A DNA stretch of 25,226 nucleotides from positions 1 to 25,226 of the forward strand of contig JBBIIC010000027.1 of assembly GCA_037446725.1 (NCBI GenBank). Reading direction: 5' to 3'. Shown in pieces: positions 15,671 through 23,872 of the stretch. The DNA is from JBBIIC01 sp037446725. GTDB lineage: Bacteria; Actinomycetota; Coriobacteriia; Anaerosomatales; SLCP01. Both the position numbers and the translations under genes were made by a program. The notes below the pieces were generated by a model, which saw nothing but the letters and a program-made list of their open reading frames with translations, had not been told where the DNA came from and made no database searches. Position 1 is the first letter of the stretch, and each line of letters begins with the position of its first letter.

Positions 15671-15701
15671 GGGCCCCGGTGCGCGAGACGCGCCGGGGCC
15701 C
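15671..15701. terminator. Terminator hairpin between ATPase operon and tldE
   Basis: A 13-bp stem (one G-U pair) with a 5-base CGAGA loop: GGGCCCCGG at 15671-15679 pairs with CCGGGGCCC at 15693-15701, extended by inner GCG/CGC pairs. It lies ten bases beyond the tldE stop and about 150 bases beyond the ntpD stop. There is no T tract, as is common for high-GC genomes. Confidence 0.6.
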
Positions 15702-15711
15702 GCTCGCATGC

Positions 15712-17055
15712 TCAGCCGGTCTGGCCCGTGAACTCCCAGTCGTCGATCAGCAGGCCGGGGACGAGCACCGCTCCGAGCATCACGTCGAAAAACGCCCGCT
15801 GACGCGTGGCGTCTCTGACCGCGTCGAGCGCCGCAACCGCGCTCTGCGTGAAGCGCTGGTTCTTGAGGGGAGAGGTGAGCGTACCGTCCTCGATGAGGAA
15901 GGTCCCGTCTCTGGTCATCCCCGTAAGCGTGGCAGGCACGGGATCCTCCACGTTGACGTAGTGGAAGCGGGTCACGTAGACGCCCCGCTCGACCGAGCGG
16001 ATCATCTCGTCGATCGTCGAGTCACCCGGTGCCATCTGCACGTCGAGAGCGAGCGGGCCGTAGGGGTTCGGGGCGGGTAGCGCGTGCCCCGTGTTCTCCC
16101 AGCCGGTCCGCGCGGCCCAGTACGAGTCGGTCACGACGCCGGTCGCCACCCCGCGCTCGATGAGCGGCACGCGGTGCTTGGGCATGCCCTCGAAGTCGAA
16201 GGTCAGCCCGAACGCCTCGGGCGCGAGGGCATCGTCGGTGATGGTGACAAGCTCCGACATGATCCGTTCGCCGAGGCGCCCGCTCAGAAACGAGCGCCCT
16301 TCCTCGAACGCTCGTGCCGAGAATCCTAGGTAGCCGAGGAAGTCCACGATGTCGGCGACGGCCTCCGGGGCCAGCACCACGGTGTAAGCACCGGGCTCGA
16401 GGTCGGTCGGGTACTCCGAGCGCTGGGCCAGTGTGGCGGCTTCGTCGCCGAGTGCGTCGGCGGCGAGCTCGGCCGGGTCGGGGCCGTGGAACGACGCCCA
16501 TCCGGAGCCCCCACGGTCGGTATGCGCGAGCACGGTCGCCCTCACGGCGGTGGTCTCCATGCCCACGTCGACGCCGAGCGAGTTGGCGACGGCCAACGTC
16601 CGCAGGTTGGACGAGACGCCTCCGGCTGCGTGTATCTGTCGGGAAGCGCACTGCCGCACGATCCCCCGCACCGCCCCGGCCCGCCGGTCGGGGCCGAACT
16701 CCCCGGCCCCCGTGGCAGCTCTCAGCGGGGTTTCAACGGCGACGGGCGCAGGCAGCCCGGGAAAGGCCGGGTCGGCCGGCGCGGAGGAGGCTGCGGCCAC
16801 GGCGGCACGGCAGCAGGCGGCGAGCGAATCGTCATCGAGCCGGTTGGTGGATGCGACCCCCTGGCGGTCGCCGAGCACGGCGCGCACGGAGACGCGGGTG
16901 TCGATCTCGGTGACGTTCTGGTGGATGCGGTTGTCCGCGAAGCGTGTGAGCGCGTCCTCGCCGGAGGTCACGACCGCCTCGGCCGCGTCCGAATCAGTGA
17001 GTGCGACGGCGCGGGCGGCGAGCTCGCGGGCCTGGTCGGTGCCAAGACGGCTCAT
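15712..17055 (-). CDS. tldE: TldE/PmbA-family metallopeptidase partner
   Basis: A 447-residue protein of the TldD/PmbA family. It carries typical blocks: 'VRAVLGDRQGVASTNRLDDDSL' in the N-terminal domain, 'GGSGWASFHG', 'AYTVVLAPEAVADIVDFLGYLGFSARAFEEG' at the place where TldD has its metal site, and 'DFEGMPKHRVPLIERGVATGVVTDSYWAARTG' in the C-terminal half. No HExxxH motif is present, which makes it the non-catalytic TldE (PmbA) subunit. TldD and TldE form a heterodimeric zinc protease that cleaves unfolded peptides, known from microcin B17 maturation and CcdA turnover in E. coli. The ATG overlaps the stop of the upstream tldD gene (ATGA), consistent with a stoichiometric pair. Confidence 0.9.
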   Translation of the reverse strand: MSRLGTDQARELAARAVALTDSDAAEAVVTSGEDALTRFADNRIHQNVTEIDTRVSVRAVLGDRQGVASTNRLDDDSLAACCRAAVAAASSAPADPAFPGLPAPVAVETPLRAATGAGEFGPDRRAGAVRGIVRQCASRQIHAAGGVSSNLRTLAVANSLGVDVGMETTAVRATVLAHTDRGGSGWASFHGPDPAELAADALGDEAATLAQRSEYPTDLEPGAYTVVLAPEAVADIVDFLGYLGFSARAFEEGRSFLSGRLGERIMSELVTITDDALAPEAFGLTFDFEGMPKHRVPLIERGVATGVVTDSYWAARTGWENTGHALPAPNPYGPLALDVQMAPGDSTIDEMIRSVERGVYVTRFHYVNVEDPVPATLTGMTRDGTFLIEDGTLTSPLKNQRFTQSAVAALDAVRDATRQRAFFDVMLGAVLVPGLLIDDWEFTGQTG

Positions 17056-18494
17056 CGTCCCACCCCCACCTGAACGTTGCGGAAGCGGGCGGGTGCCGCC
17101 CCGTGGGCGACGTGGGCGATCTGGATGGGCTCACCCTTGCCGCAGTTCGGTAGCCCCCAGACCTGCCAGTGGTCGCGTGAGCACACCGCGTCGCACGAGT
17201 TCCAGAACTTCGGCGTGATACCGGTGTAGTTGGGGCTCTTGACCATGCGTCCGCGCTTCCCGTTCTTGATCTCCCAGCCAATCTCGCAGGCGAACTGGAA
17301 GTTGAGCCGCTTGTCGTCGATCGACCACGAGTTGTTGGTCTCGACGTACAGGCCGTCGTCCGTGTCGGCGACAAGGTCGTCGAAGGACCACTCACCCGGC
17401 TCGAGCGAGACCGTCGTCATGCGGATGAGCGGGATGCGGTTCCAACCGTCGGCCCTCATGCATCCGTTGCTAGTCCGAGATATCGCCCGGGCGCTCTCGC
17501 GCGAGGTAAGGAAGCCGGTGAGCGTGCCCCTCGTGATGAGGTGGTCGCGCTGCGCCGGCACGCCCTCGTCGTCGTAGCCGAAGCTGCCGATCGAGCCGGG
17601 CACGGTGGCGTCGGCCGTTACGGTCACATGCTCGGAGCCGTACCTGAGCTGCCCGAGGTCGGCGATGCCGAGGAAGGACGTGCCCGCGAAGGCGGCCTCG
17701 TCACCGAGCACGCGGTCGAGCTCGGCCGGGTGGCCGATCGACTCGTGCACCTGCAGCCCGAGCTGGCTGCCGTCGATGATGAGGTCGGTCACGCCGGAGG
17801 GGCACGGGGCGGCGCTCAGCAGCGCGACGGCCTCCTCGGCGACACGCGGGGCCTCGCCGGGCAGGTCGAATCCCCTGATGACCTCGAACCCGCCTTGCAG
17901 CCAGTTGCCTCCATGCGAGTTCGGGTACGAGCGGGTGAGGACCTCGCCGTCCGCGATCGCGAACGCCGAGATGCCCCCGCCCGACTCGGTGTAGTTCTGC
18001 TCGATGTAGCTGCCGACCGACGAGCCGAAGAACTTGTGCACGCGGTAGAAGCCGACGTGGGCCTTCGTGAGCTTCACGCCGGACTCGGCCCGCATCGCCT
18101 CGTCGGCGGCGAGCAGGAGCGCGATCTTGTCCTCAAGGGGAACGGAGAACGGGTCGATCTGGCACGGCCCCGACCACTCGGTTTCGTGAGCGGAAACGTC
18201 GGCAAGTGCGACGGGAGGGCCGGCAACGAGCGCGCTCGCGCGCGCGATCTCGACCGCCTGGCGGCCGAGACGCTCAGCGGAGCTCTTCGACACGTCCGCC
18301 GTGGACGCGAAGCCCCACGATCCGTCGGTTATCACCCTCACGCCGAGGCCGAATGACTCACCCGACTCGATCGCCTCGACTCGCCCGTCGGCGACCGAAA
18401 CCTGCTCCTCGCGGGAGTCAACGACCCGGGCGTCGGCGTAGCTGGCTCCGGCGGCCTGTGCGGCCTGTATCGCGGCGAATATCACGTCGCGCAT
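17052..18494 (-). CDS. tldD: TldD-family zinc metallopeptidase
   Basis: A 480-residue cytoplasmic protease subunit. The zinc motif HESIGH (H250, E251, H255; HExxxH type) sits in 'GLQVHESIGHPAELDRVLG'. Further family blocks are 'GYDDEGVPAQRDHLITRGTLTGFL' around residues 320-345, 'SNGCMRADGWNRIPLIRMT' and 'ETNNSWSIDDKRLNFQFACEIGWEI'. The ATG at 18494 is chosen because GAAGGGGGAAG precedes it and the translation begins with the usual helix; the open frame upstream has no TldD similarity. It is the first gene of the tldD-tldE pair. No peptide-maturation genes lie nearby, so the substrate is unknown. Confidence 0.93.
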   Translation of the reverse strand: MRDVIFAAIQAAQAAGASYADARVVDSREEQVSVADGRVEAIESGESFGLGVRVITDGSWGFASTADVSKSSAERLGRQAVEIARASALVAGPPVALADVSAHETEWSGPCQIDPFSVPLEDKIALLLAADEAMRAESGVKLTKAHVGFYRVHKFFGSSVGSYIEQNYTESGGGISAFAIADGEVLTRSYPNSHGGNWLQGGFEVIRGFDLPGEAPRVAEEAVALLSAAPCPSGVTDLIIDGSQLGLQVHESIGHPAELDRVLGDEAAFAGTSFLGIADLGQLRYGSEHVTVTADATVPGSIGSFGYDDEGVPAQRDHLITRGTLTGFLTSRESARAISRTSNGCMRADGWNRIPLIRMTTVSLEPGEWSFDDLVADTDDGLYVETNNSWSIDDKRLNFQFACEIGWEIKNGKRGRMVKSPNYTGITPKFWNSCDAVCSRDHWQVWGLPNCGKGEPIQIAHVAHGAAPARFRNVQVGVGR

Positions 18495-18548
18495 TCGGTC
18501 TTCCCCCTTCCGGTGCCCGGTGCCCCCCAGCACCGTGCCGGTCGCGCA

Positions 18549-18561
18549 CTCACGTCGTGAG
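18549..18561. promoter_or_regulatory. Palindrome in the tldD leader
   Basis: CTCACG-T-CGTGAG (13 bases) is a perfect palindrome with a single central base, 55-67 bases upstream of the tldD start codon. It could be an operator or a small hairpin in the leader. No regulator is known for it. Confidence 0.25.
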
Positions 18562-18646
18562 CGTGCACGTTGGAACGACGATACCAGAGCGTCGCGCCAT
18601 GCGGCACGTTGTCGGGCGGTGGATGAGCGAGTGGGCCGACCCCGCG

Positions 18647-19957
18647 TCAGGGCGCCGCCGTCGCGACGGGAAGCGCGTTGCTCGCGCCCTGCGGCGAGCC
18701 GGCGCGCGTGACCCAGTCGTAGCGACGCGCGCCCGCGTAGTCCCTGCGGGCGGAGAGCCGCGAGATCTTCACGAAGTCCCCGGTCCTCGGCGCGTGGATG
18801 AAGTAGTCCGCACCCATGTAGATGCCGACGTGATAGATCGGGGAGCCGAAGAAGACGACGTCGCCGGGTTGCAGAGCGGCCGGTACGATCTTCTGGCCGA
18901 GCAGGAACTGGCTGCCCGAGTAGTGCGGGAGGTTCACGCCGTGCTGGCGGAAGACGTAGAGCACGAGCCCCGAGCAGTCGAACCCGGACGGCGACTCGCC
19001 GCCCCACAGGTACGGGATCCCGTGATAGGCCAGCGCGGTCTCGACGGGCGAGCCCCGGTCGATGACGATGCCGGCCTCGGAAGCGCCCGAGAGGATCTGC
19101 CGCAGCAGCGCGCTCTCTTCACGCTGGCGGCGTGCCGCCTCCGCGTCGAGGAGCTCGAGCAGGTCACCCTGGGCCTCGGCGAGGACCTGTTGGCGTTCCT
19201 GGATACGCAGCATGATCTCGATCTGGCGGGCCTTGAGCTCGAACTCCAGCGCCTGGGCCTCGGTCTCAGCGTTCTCGAGACGGGCGGCGGTCTCCTCGAC
19301 CAGCTCCTTCTGTGCGAGCAGGCTCTTGGCGATTTCGGCGTCGGCCATGCCGAGCGTGTTGAGGAACTTCAGGCGTGAGAGGAAGTCGCTGAGCGACGTG
19401 GATTCGAGCACCATTTCGATCGCCGCGAACGACCCGAGCTTGTAGATGCTCGTCGCACGCTTGCCGAGCAGCTCGTTCTGCAGCTCGTAGGCGTACTCGA
19501 CGTTGGCGAGTTCCTCGTGGGCGACCGACACGCGCTGTTTGGTCGCGCTGAGGCGATCCACGGCGGCGTTGTACTGCTCGGCAGCGATAGCGAGCTCGCG
19601 GTCGAGGATATCGAGCTGAGCGAGGAACTCATCGAGGAGCGCCTGGCGCTGGGCCAGCTCGGTACGGAAGCGCTCGGTGTCCGGGTCGACGGGGATCTCC
19701 ACGGCCGCTTCGTCCTCGACGGGCGGGGTACGCGGTGCGGTCGGACCGACGGGTACCGGAGAGGGCCCCGGTACGGGCGTAGGGGTCGGCGACGGAAAGG
19801 GCGTGGGATCGGGCGCCACCGGCGTGGGGTCGGGTGTCGGCTCCGGAGTGGACGTGGTCTCGGCGAGAGCGGGTACGGGCGCACCGAGCAACAGTACCGC
19901 CGCGAGGGCGACGGAGCACGCGCGGTTTGCGAATCTGGAGCCGTTCCGTCCGGTCAA
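18647..19957 (-). CDS. Secreted coiled-coil NlpC/P60 (C40) peptidoglycan endopeptidase
   Basis: A 436-residue cell-wall hydrolase. Order: signal peptide (residues 1-32, 'VALAAVLLLGAPVPALA'), a Pro/Thr repeat spacer (36-80, 'TPEPTPDPTP' style), a long coiled coil (95-290, with 'ELAIAAEQYNAAVDRLSATKQRV') like that of RipA/PcsB-type proteins, and a C-terminal NlpC/P60 domain (303-415). The catalytic cysteine is C328 in 'GFDCSGLVLYVF', with H376 ('YHVGIYMG') and H388 ('YFIHAP'). It likely cleaves the D-Glu/diamino-acid bond of stem peptides and acts in cell separation. The TTG at 19957 is preferred because GGAAGG lies seven bases upstream; a GTG at 19987 is the alternative. The much longer open frame beyond it is not coding. 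Confidence 0.88.
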   Translation of the reverse strand: MTGRNGSRFANRACSVALAAVLLLGAPVPALAETTSTPEPTPDPTPVAPDPTPFPSPTPTPVPGPSPVPVGPTAPRTPPVEDEAAVEIPVDPDTERFRTELAQRQALLDEFLAQLDILDRELAIAAEQYNAAVDRLSATKQRVSVAHEELANVEYAYELQNELLGKRATSIYKLGSFAAIEMVLESTSLSDFLSRLKFLNTLGMADAEIAKSLLAQKELVEETAARLENAETEAQALEFELKARQIEIMLRIQERQQVLAEAQGDLLELLDAEAARRQREESALLRQILSGASEAGIVIDRGSPVETALAYHGIPYLWGGESPSGFDCSGLVLYVFRQHGVNLPHYSGSQFLLGQKIVPAALQPGDVVFFGSPIYHVGIYMGADYFIHAPRTGDFVKISRLSARRDYAGARRYDWVTRAGSPQGASNALPVATAAP

Positions 19958-20040
19958 GTCAGTGCCTTCCGTGCCGGTCGTGGACACCGTCGCCGCACAT
20001 CCCCGGCATCGGGGAGCGAAGCGAACAAGTCCAAGATGAC

Positions 20041-20046
20041 ATTCTA
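20041..20046 (-). promoter_or_regulatory. -10 box for the NlpC/P60 gene
   Basis: TAGAAT on the minus strand, 84 bases upstream of the chosen TTG start. No good -35 is seen at standard spacing (TTGCAC lies only 11 bases away), so the call is tentative. Confidence 0.35.
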
Positions 20047-20125
20047 GCACGAAACAGGTGCAAACCCCAGGCCAAACCCGCTGGTCGGAGAGGTCACACA
20101 TGCTCTCCACAACGGGTAAGTAGGA

Positions 20126-20137
20126 GGAGGGCCCTCC
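20126..20137. promoter_or_regulatory. 12-base perfect palindrome upstream of the zinc-ribbon gene
   Basis: GGAGGGCCCTCC is fully self-complementary and lies 45 bases upstream of the ATG at 20182, in the divergent region with the NlpC/P60 gene. It may be an operator, or chance in purine-rich, GC-rich sequence. Confidence 0.25.
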
Positions 20138-20181
20138 GAAGACCGGGGGGCGATCGTGACAGGGACCGAGGAGGCAGCGCG

Positions 20182-20556
20182 ATGCCGAAGGCAGCATGGT
20201 GTAATGGGTGCAAGGCCTACGAGTGGCTTGCCGAGGACGGCGGCTGTGTGAGGGGCCATGATGCCTCGACGATCTCGGGCGTCTACGAGGCCGAACCCGA
20301 CCGGCGGGTGCTCGAAGAGGCGCTCGAATCGGCTGAAGGTGCAGCCGAGCGCGCGGGCGAAGCGGCCAAGCTTGCCTGGGACGAGGCGAAACCCGCGCTG
20401 AAGGAGGCGGGCCGGACCGCCGAGAAGGCGGCCCTCGAGTTCGCCGAGGGCATGAGGCGGTTCGGCGAGGCGATCGCCGGGCGCACGCCACGCGCGTCCG
20501 ATCCGGAGCCGCCGCCACCGCCGGTCGCGAATGTCGGGAGCGCGGGCGACGAGTAG
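20182..20556 (+). CDS. Small protein with Cys/His cluster and Ala/Glu-rich helix, unknown function
   Basis: A 124-residue protein not recognised as a named family. The first 35 residues hold a possible zinc-binding cluster, C7-x2-C10 and C22-x3-H26 ('WCNGCKAYEWLAEDGGCVRGHD'). Residues of roughly 44-95 are a long Ala/Glu/Lys-rich amphipathic helix ('AAERAGEAAKLAWDEAKPALKEAGRTAEKAA'), followed by a proline-rich tail (PEPPPPP). No signal peptide or membrane segment is visible. The ATG has GAGGAGG about 8 bases upstream. It is monocistronic, divergent from the NlpC/P60 gene and 89 bases before ord. Codon use matches its neighbours, so it is likely native. Confidence 0.75.
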   Translation: MPKAAWCNGCKAYEWLAEDGGCVRGHDASTISGVYEAEPDRRVLEEALESAEGAAERAGEAAKLAWDEAKPALKEAGRTAEKAALEFAEGMRRFGEAIAGRTPRASDPEPPPPPVANVGSAGDE

Positions 20557-20645
20557 CTCCCGCGGCCTCTCGCACCGCGGCCCGCCGAACGGTATTGTTG
20601 CATGAGAATCGCGCACTTCTGCATACACCGACGGGAGGAACGTGC

Positions 20646-21659
20646 ATGATCAAGGTTGCCGTGTGGGGCACGGGGATGATGGGCCAGGGGCTGCTGCGCT
20701 TCCTGCTCGACCGTCCGAACGACGTCGAACTGGTGGGCGCCATCGTCACCAACCCCGCCAAAGAGGGTAAGACCGTCGGCGAGCTGCTGGGTGACTGCAC
20801 ATGCGACGTCCGCATGACGACCGACGCGACGGCCGTGCTCGAGCTCAAGCCCGACGTCGTGTGCATCTGCACGCAGAGCAACCTGCACGAGATCACTGAT
20901 CAGGTCGAGCCGTCCGTCCGTGCGGGTGCCAACGTGCTCTGCATCGCCGAGACGCTTGCCTACCCGTGGGCGACCGACCCGGCCTGGGCGGACCGCATCG
21001 ACGCGCTCGCCCGCGAGCACGGCGTCTCCGTGCTCGGCACCGGCATCAACCCGGGCTTCATCCTCGACGCGCTCATCGTCATGTGGACCTCGGTCTGCCT
21101 GCGCGTGGACCGCATCGAGGCCCAGCGTGTGAACGACCTCTCGCCGTTCGGCCCGACGGTCATGACTAGTCAGGGCGTGGGCACCACGGTCGAGCAGTTC
21201 GAGCGGGGTGTGGCCGAGGGCACGATCGTCGGCCACATCGGGTTCCCCGAGTCGATCCACCTCATTGCCCGTGCGCTCGGCTGGGAGATCGACGAGGTCG
21301 TTGAGACCCGCGAGCCGATAGTGAGCACTGTCGAGCGCTCGACGCCGCACGTGCGCGTGGCGCCCGGTGACGTGGCCGGCTGCCGGCACATCGGGCGCGG
21401 CTACAGCAACGGCGAGCTCAAGATCGAGCTAGTGCACCCGCAGCAGATACACCCCCACCTCGAGGGCGTGGACACCGGCGACTACATCCGCGTCATCGGC
21501 GACCCCGAGGTCCACATGGCCAATGCGCCCGAGATCCCCGGCGGCATCGGCACCTACGCGAGCACCGGCAACTACGTGCCGCTCATCGTCGAGGCGTCCA
21601 CCGGGCTGCTCACGGTGGTCGACTTGCCGTTGCCGCGGTTCTGGGCGCCCACCGCCTGA
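20646..21659 (+). CDS. ord: 2,4-diaminopentanoate dehydrogenase
   Basis: A 337-residue NAD(P)-dependent enzyme of anaerobic ornithine degradation. It oxidatively deaminates (2R,4S)-2,4-diaminopentanoate to 2-amino-4-oxopentanoate, releasing ammonia. The N-terminal Rossmann fold starts with 'VAVWGTGMMGQG' (GxGxxG at residues 8-13), followed by 'ICTQSNLHEI' and 'LGTGINPGFILDALIVMW', characteristic of the dihydrodipicolinate-reductase-like family to which Ord belongs. The C-terminal part has 'GHIGFPESIHLIARALGWEIDEV'. GGGAGGA precedes the ATG. The identity is secured by the genes that follow (ortA, ortB, oraS, oraE). A TTGCAT/CATACA pair just upstream could be its promoter but is weak. Confidence 0.95.
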   Translation: MIKVAVWGTGMMGQGLLRFLLDRPNDVELVGAIVTNPAKEGKTVGELLGDCTCDVRMTTDATAVLELKPDVVCICTQSNLHEITDQVEPSVRAGANVLCIAETLAYPWATDPAWADRIDALAREHGVSVLGTGINPGFILDALIVMWTSVCLRVDRIEAQRVNDLSPFGPTVMTSQGVGTTVEQFERGVAEGTIVGHIGFPESIHLIARALGWEIDEVVETREPIVSTVERSTPHVRVAPGDVAGCRHIGRGYSNGELKIELVHPQQIHPHLEGVDTGDYIRVIGDPEVHMANAPEIPGGIGTYASTGNYVPLIVEASTGLLTVVDLPLPRFWAPTA

Positions 21660-21677
21660 CGCCGGAAGGAGAGCGAG

Positions 21678-22010
21678 ATGTCCGCAGACCGCTGCCGCGA
21701 AGGCCAGTGGGTCGAGGTCGAGCGCATCCTGCTCGAGCCGGCCGACCGTGCGCCGAATCTCCCCGGGGAGACCGCGACCAAGCCACTGCTCGTGTGGGTG
21801 AAGGGCTTCGCGCGCGGCGAGGCGGGGCTCGGCGAGGAGTGCGAGGTCGAGACGATGACGGGACGCGTCGTGAGCGGGCGCCTGTCCGATCTCGACCCCG
21901 CGTACACGCACACCTTCGGGCCGCAGCCGCCGGAGATCGCGGGGATCGGCCGCGACCTGCGAGCGCGGCTGACGGAGTGGCGAGGTGCTCAGCCGAAGGC
22001 GGGCGAGTGA
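21678..22010 (+). CDS. ortA: 2-amino-4-oxopentanoate thiolase subunit OrtA
   Basis: A 110-residue small subunit of 2-amino-4-ketopentanoate thiolase, which together with OrtB cleaves 2-amino-4-oxopentanoate with CoA to acetyl-CoA and alanine. Recognisable family features are 'GQWVEVERILLEPADRAPNLPGETATKPLLVWVKGF' in the first half, split across strands, and 'TMTGRVVSGRLSDLDPAYTHTFG'. The length equals that of clostridial OrtA. AAGGAGAG lies at proper distance before the ATG, 18 bases after the ord stop. OrtB starts one base after its stop. OrtA alone has no catalytic motif. Confidence 0.94.
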   Translation: MSADRCREGQWVEVERILLEPADRAPNLPGETATKPLLVWVKGFARGEAGLGEECEVETMTGRVVSGRLSDLDPAYTHTFGPQPPEIAGIGRDLRARLTEWRGAQPKAGE

Positions 22011-22011
22011 C

Positions 22012-23427
22012 GTGGCCGGACGTACCGAGGCGATCATGGCCCGCAAGGGTGAGATCATGCGCCGGGCGCTCGGCATGGACTACGCAGAGTTCGAGTGCAG
22101 CCCTATCGCCTTCGACTACGAGGCGATGATGGCGGCCCACGGGTACTCGCTTCCCGACATCGTCGCGATCCAGGCGGCGGCCGGCGTGGGCTCGACACCC
22201 CTGCTCGAGCTGCGCAACCTCACCGACCTCGTGCGCTCCTACTCCGAGCCGGGGCATGGCGCGCGGATCTTCGTGAAGGACGAGGCCGCCAACATGGCCG
22301 GTTCGTTCAAGGACCGCCGCGCCTCGATGAGCACCCACGTGGCGCGCGAGAAGGGCTACGCCGGCGTCATCGCGGCGACCTCGGGCAACTACGGAGCCGC
22401 GGTGGCGAGCCAGGCCGCCCGCACCTCGCTTGCGTGCATCATCTGCCAGGAGGCGTTCGACAGCACGCACCTCGGCCAGCCCGAGATCATCGAGAAGGCC
22501 CGGATCTGCGAGGCGTTCGGGGCCGAGGTCGTTCAGATGACGGTGGGCCCCGAGCTCTTCGCGCACATGCTCGAGCTGCTCGACGAGACCGGGTACTTCG
22601 CCGCCTCGCTCTACTCGAGCTTCGGTGTCTCGGGGATCGAGACGCTCGGCTGGGAGCTCGCCGAGGAGATGCGCGAGCGCACGGGCGCGCCCCCGACGCA
22701 CGTGGTAATCACGCACGCCGGCGGCGGCAACACGACCGGCACCGCACGCGGACTGAAGCGCGCGGGCGCCACCGAAACGCAGATCGTGAGCGCCTCGGTG
22801 GACCTCTCCGGGCTGCACATGGCGAGCGACACTGACTTCAACCGGAAGAGCTTCACCACCGGCCACACCGGCTTTGGCGTGCCGTTCGCGACCTGGCCCG
22901 ACCGCGCCGACGTGCCGCGCAACGCCGCGCGCTCGCTGCGCTACATGGACCGATACCTCACCGTCTCTCAGGGCGAGGTTTTCTACGTCACCGAGGCGCT
23001 CGCCAAGCTCGAAGGCCTCGAGCGGGGGCCGGCGGGCAACACGGCGATGGCAGCGGCGATGTCGCTCGCGCGCGACCTGCCGCGCGATGCCACGGTGGTG
23101 GTGCAGGAAACCGAGTACACCGGAGCGGGCAAGCACCACTGGGCGCAGCTGAACTTCGCGCGCGAGCGCGGCGTGGAGGTACGCGCGGGCGACCCGCGCG
23201 AGAACGTCCCCGGGCGCTCGATCGTCATCCCTGAGCGGCCCGAGCAGATCCGCGCGACCGAGATGGACCTCGGCCGCATGCGCCGCAGCTACGTGCGCAA
23301 CGCGCTCGCGCACGCCCCCGAGGGCTACGAGCCCACCGCGGCGGACATCGCGTTCCTTGCCATGGACACCAACACCACACCTGCAGCGGTCGAGGAGATG
23401 GTCGCGGGGCTGGCTGAGGGGGCGTGA
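22012..23427 (+). CDS. ortB: 2-amino-4-oxopentanoate thiolase subunit OrtB (PLP-dependent)
   Basis: A 471-residue catalytic subunit with the fold-type II PLP architecture of threonine synthase. The PLP lysine is K100 in 'NMAGSFKDRRAS'. The phosphate/substrate region follows as 'ATSGNYGAAVASQAAR', and the glycine-rich loop appears as 'HAGGGNTTGTARG'. A late block 'VQETEYTGAGKHHWAQL' is typical of OrtB. The GTG at 22012 is used, two bases after the ortA stop; an ATG at 22036 preceded by GAGG is a plausible alternative. The next gene of the pathway, oraS, would normally follow directly, but here an opposite-strand vapBC module intervenes. Confidence 0.95.
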   Translation: MAGRTEAIMARKGEIMRRALGMDYAEFECSPIAFDYEAMMAAHGYSLPDIVAIQAAAGVGSTPLLELRNLTDLVRSYSEPGHGARIFVKDEAANMAGSFKDRRASMSTHVAREKGYAGVIAATSGNYGAAVASQAARTSLACIICQEAFDSTHLGQPEIIEKARICEAFGAEVVQMTVGPELFAHMLELLDETGYFAASLYSSFGVSGIETLGWELAEEMRERTGAPPTHVVITHAGGGNTTGTARGLKRAGATETQIVSASVDLSGLHMASDTDFNRKSFTTGHTGFGVPFATWPDRADVPRNAARSLRYMDRYLTVSQGEVFYVTEALAKLEGLERGPAGNTAMAAAMSLARDLPRDATVVVQETEYTGAGKHHWAQLNFARERGVEVRAGDPRENVPGRSIVIPERPEQIRATEMDLGRMRRSYVRNALAHAPEGYEPTAADIAFLAMDTNTTPAAVEEMVAGLAEGA

Positions 23428-23456
23428 GTCGCGTGCCGCCAGGGTGTTCCGCCGTG

Positions 23457-23867
23457 CTACAGCAGCCTGATGTCGACCGACGAGTCGATGCCGGCGAAGG
23501 CGCGCCGATCGGCAGTGAAGAGCGGGCAGCCCAGCTCCTCGGCGAGCGCGAGGAACAGGGCGTCGTAGACGCTCATGTCGTAGCGATACGACAGGCGGAT
23601 GGCCGCTCCGAGGCGCGCGGGAGTGGCTGGCACGAGCTCGATGCGGTACTCGCCGAGCGTGTCGACGAGATCGAGGACGTCGGCCTGAGGGAGCGAGCTG
23701 TATCGCAACGCATTCGCGAGTTCAGCATACAGGCCGGCGGGTGCCGTGATGAGTACGGATCCCCACTCGTGCTCGTTCAGGAGCGCGTTGGCAGCATCGA
23801 CGTTCGACTCCTCGAGCCGGTGCAGCCACTTGAAGGCCACGGAGCTGTCGACGACCACCGGGTTCAC
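23457..23867 (-). CDS. vapC: VapC-type PIN-domain toxin
   Basis: A 136-residue PIN-domain ribonuclease toxin. The acidic metal-binding residues are all present: D7 ('VVVDSSVAFKWL'), E49 ('LYAELANAL'), D102 ('SVYDALFLALAEELG') and D120 ('LFTADRR'), so it is probably active. The GTG at 23867 is preferred because GAAGG lies about nine bases upstream; a GTG at 23876 that overlaps the antitoxin stop as GTGA is the alternative. VapC toxins usually cleave tRNA or rRNA, and the target is not predictable here. It is encoded downstream of its antitoxin on the strand opposite to the surrounding ornithine operon, ending 29 bases after ortB. Confidence 0.9.
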   Translation of the reverse strand: MNPVVVDSSVAFKWLHRLEESNVDAANALLNEHEWGSVLITAPAGLYAELANALRYSSLPQADVLDLVDTLGEYRIELVPATPARLGAAIRLSYRYDMSVYDALFLALAEELGCPLFTADRRAFAGIDSSVDIRLL

Positions 23868-23872
23868 CGCGT

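Noticed and set aside
19958..20896. N-terminal extension of the NlpC/P60 frame to 20896
   Set aside because: The extension crosses the divergent zinc-ribbon gene and the start of ord, has basic low-complexity sequence, and would bury the signal peptide. The TTG or GTG start near 19957-19987 fits better.
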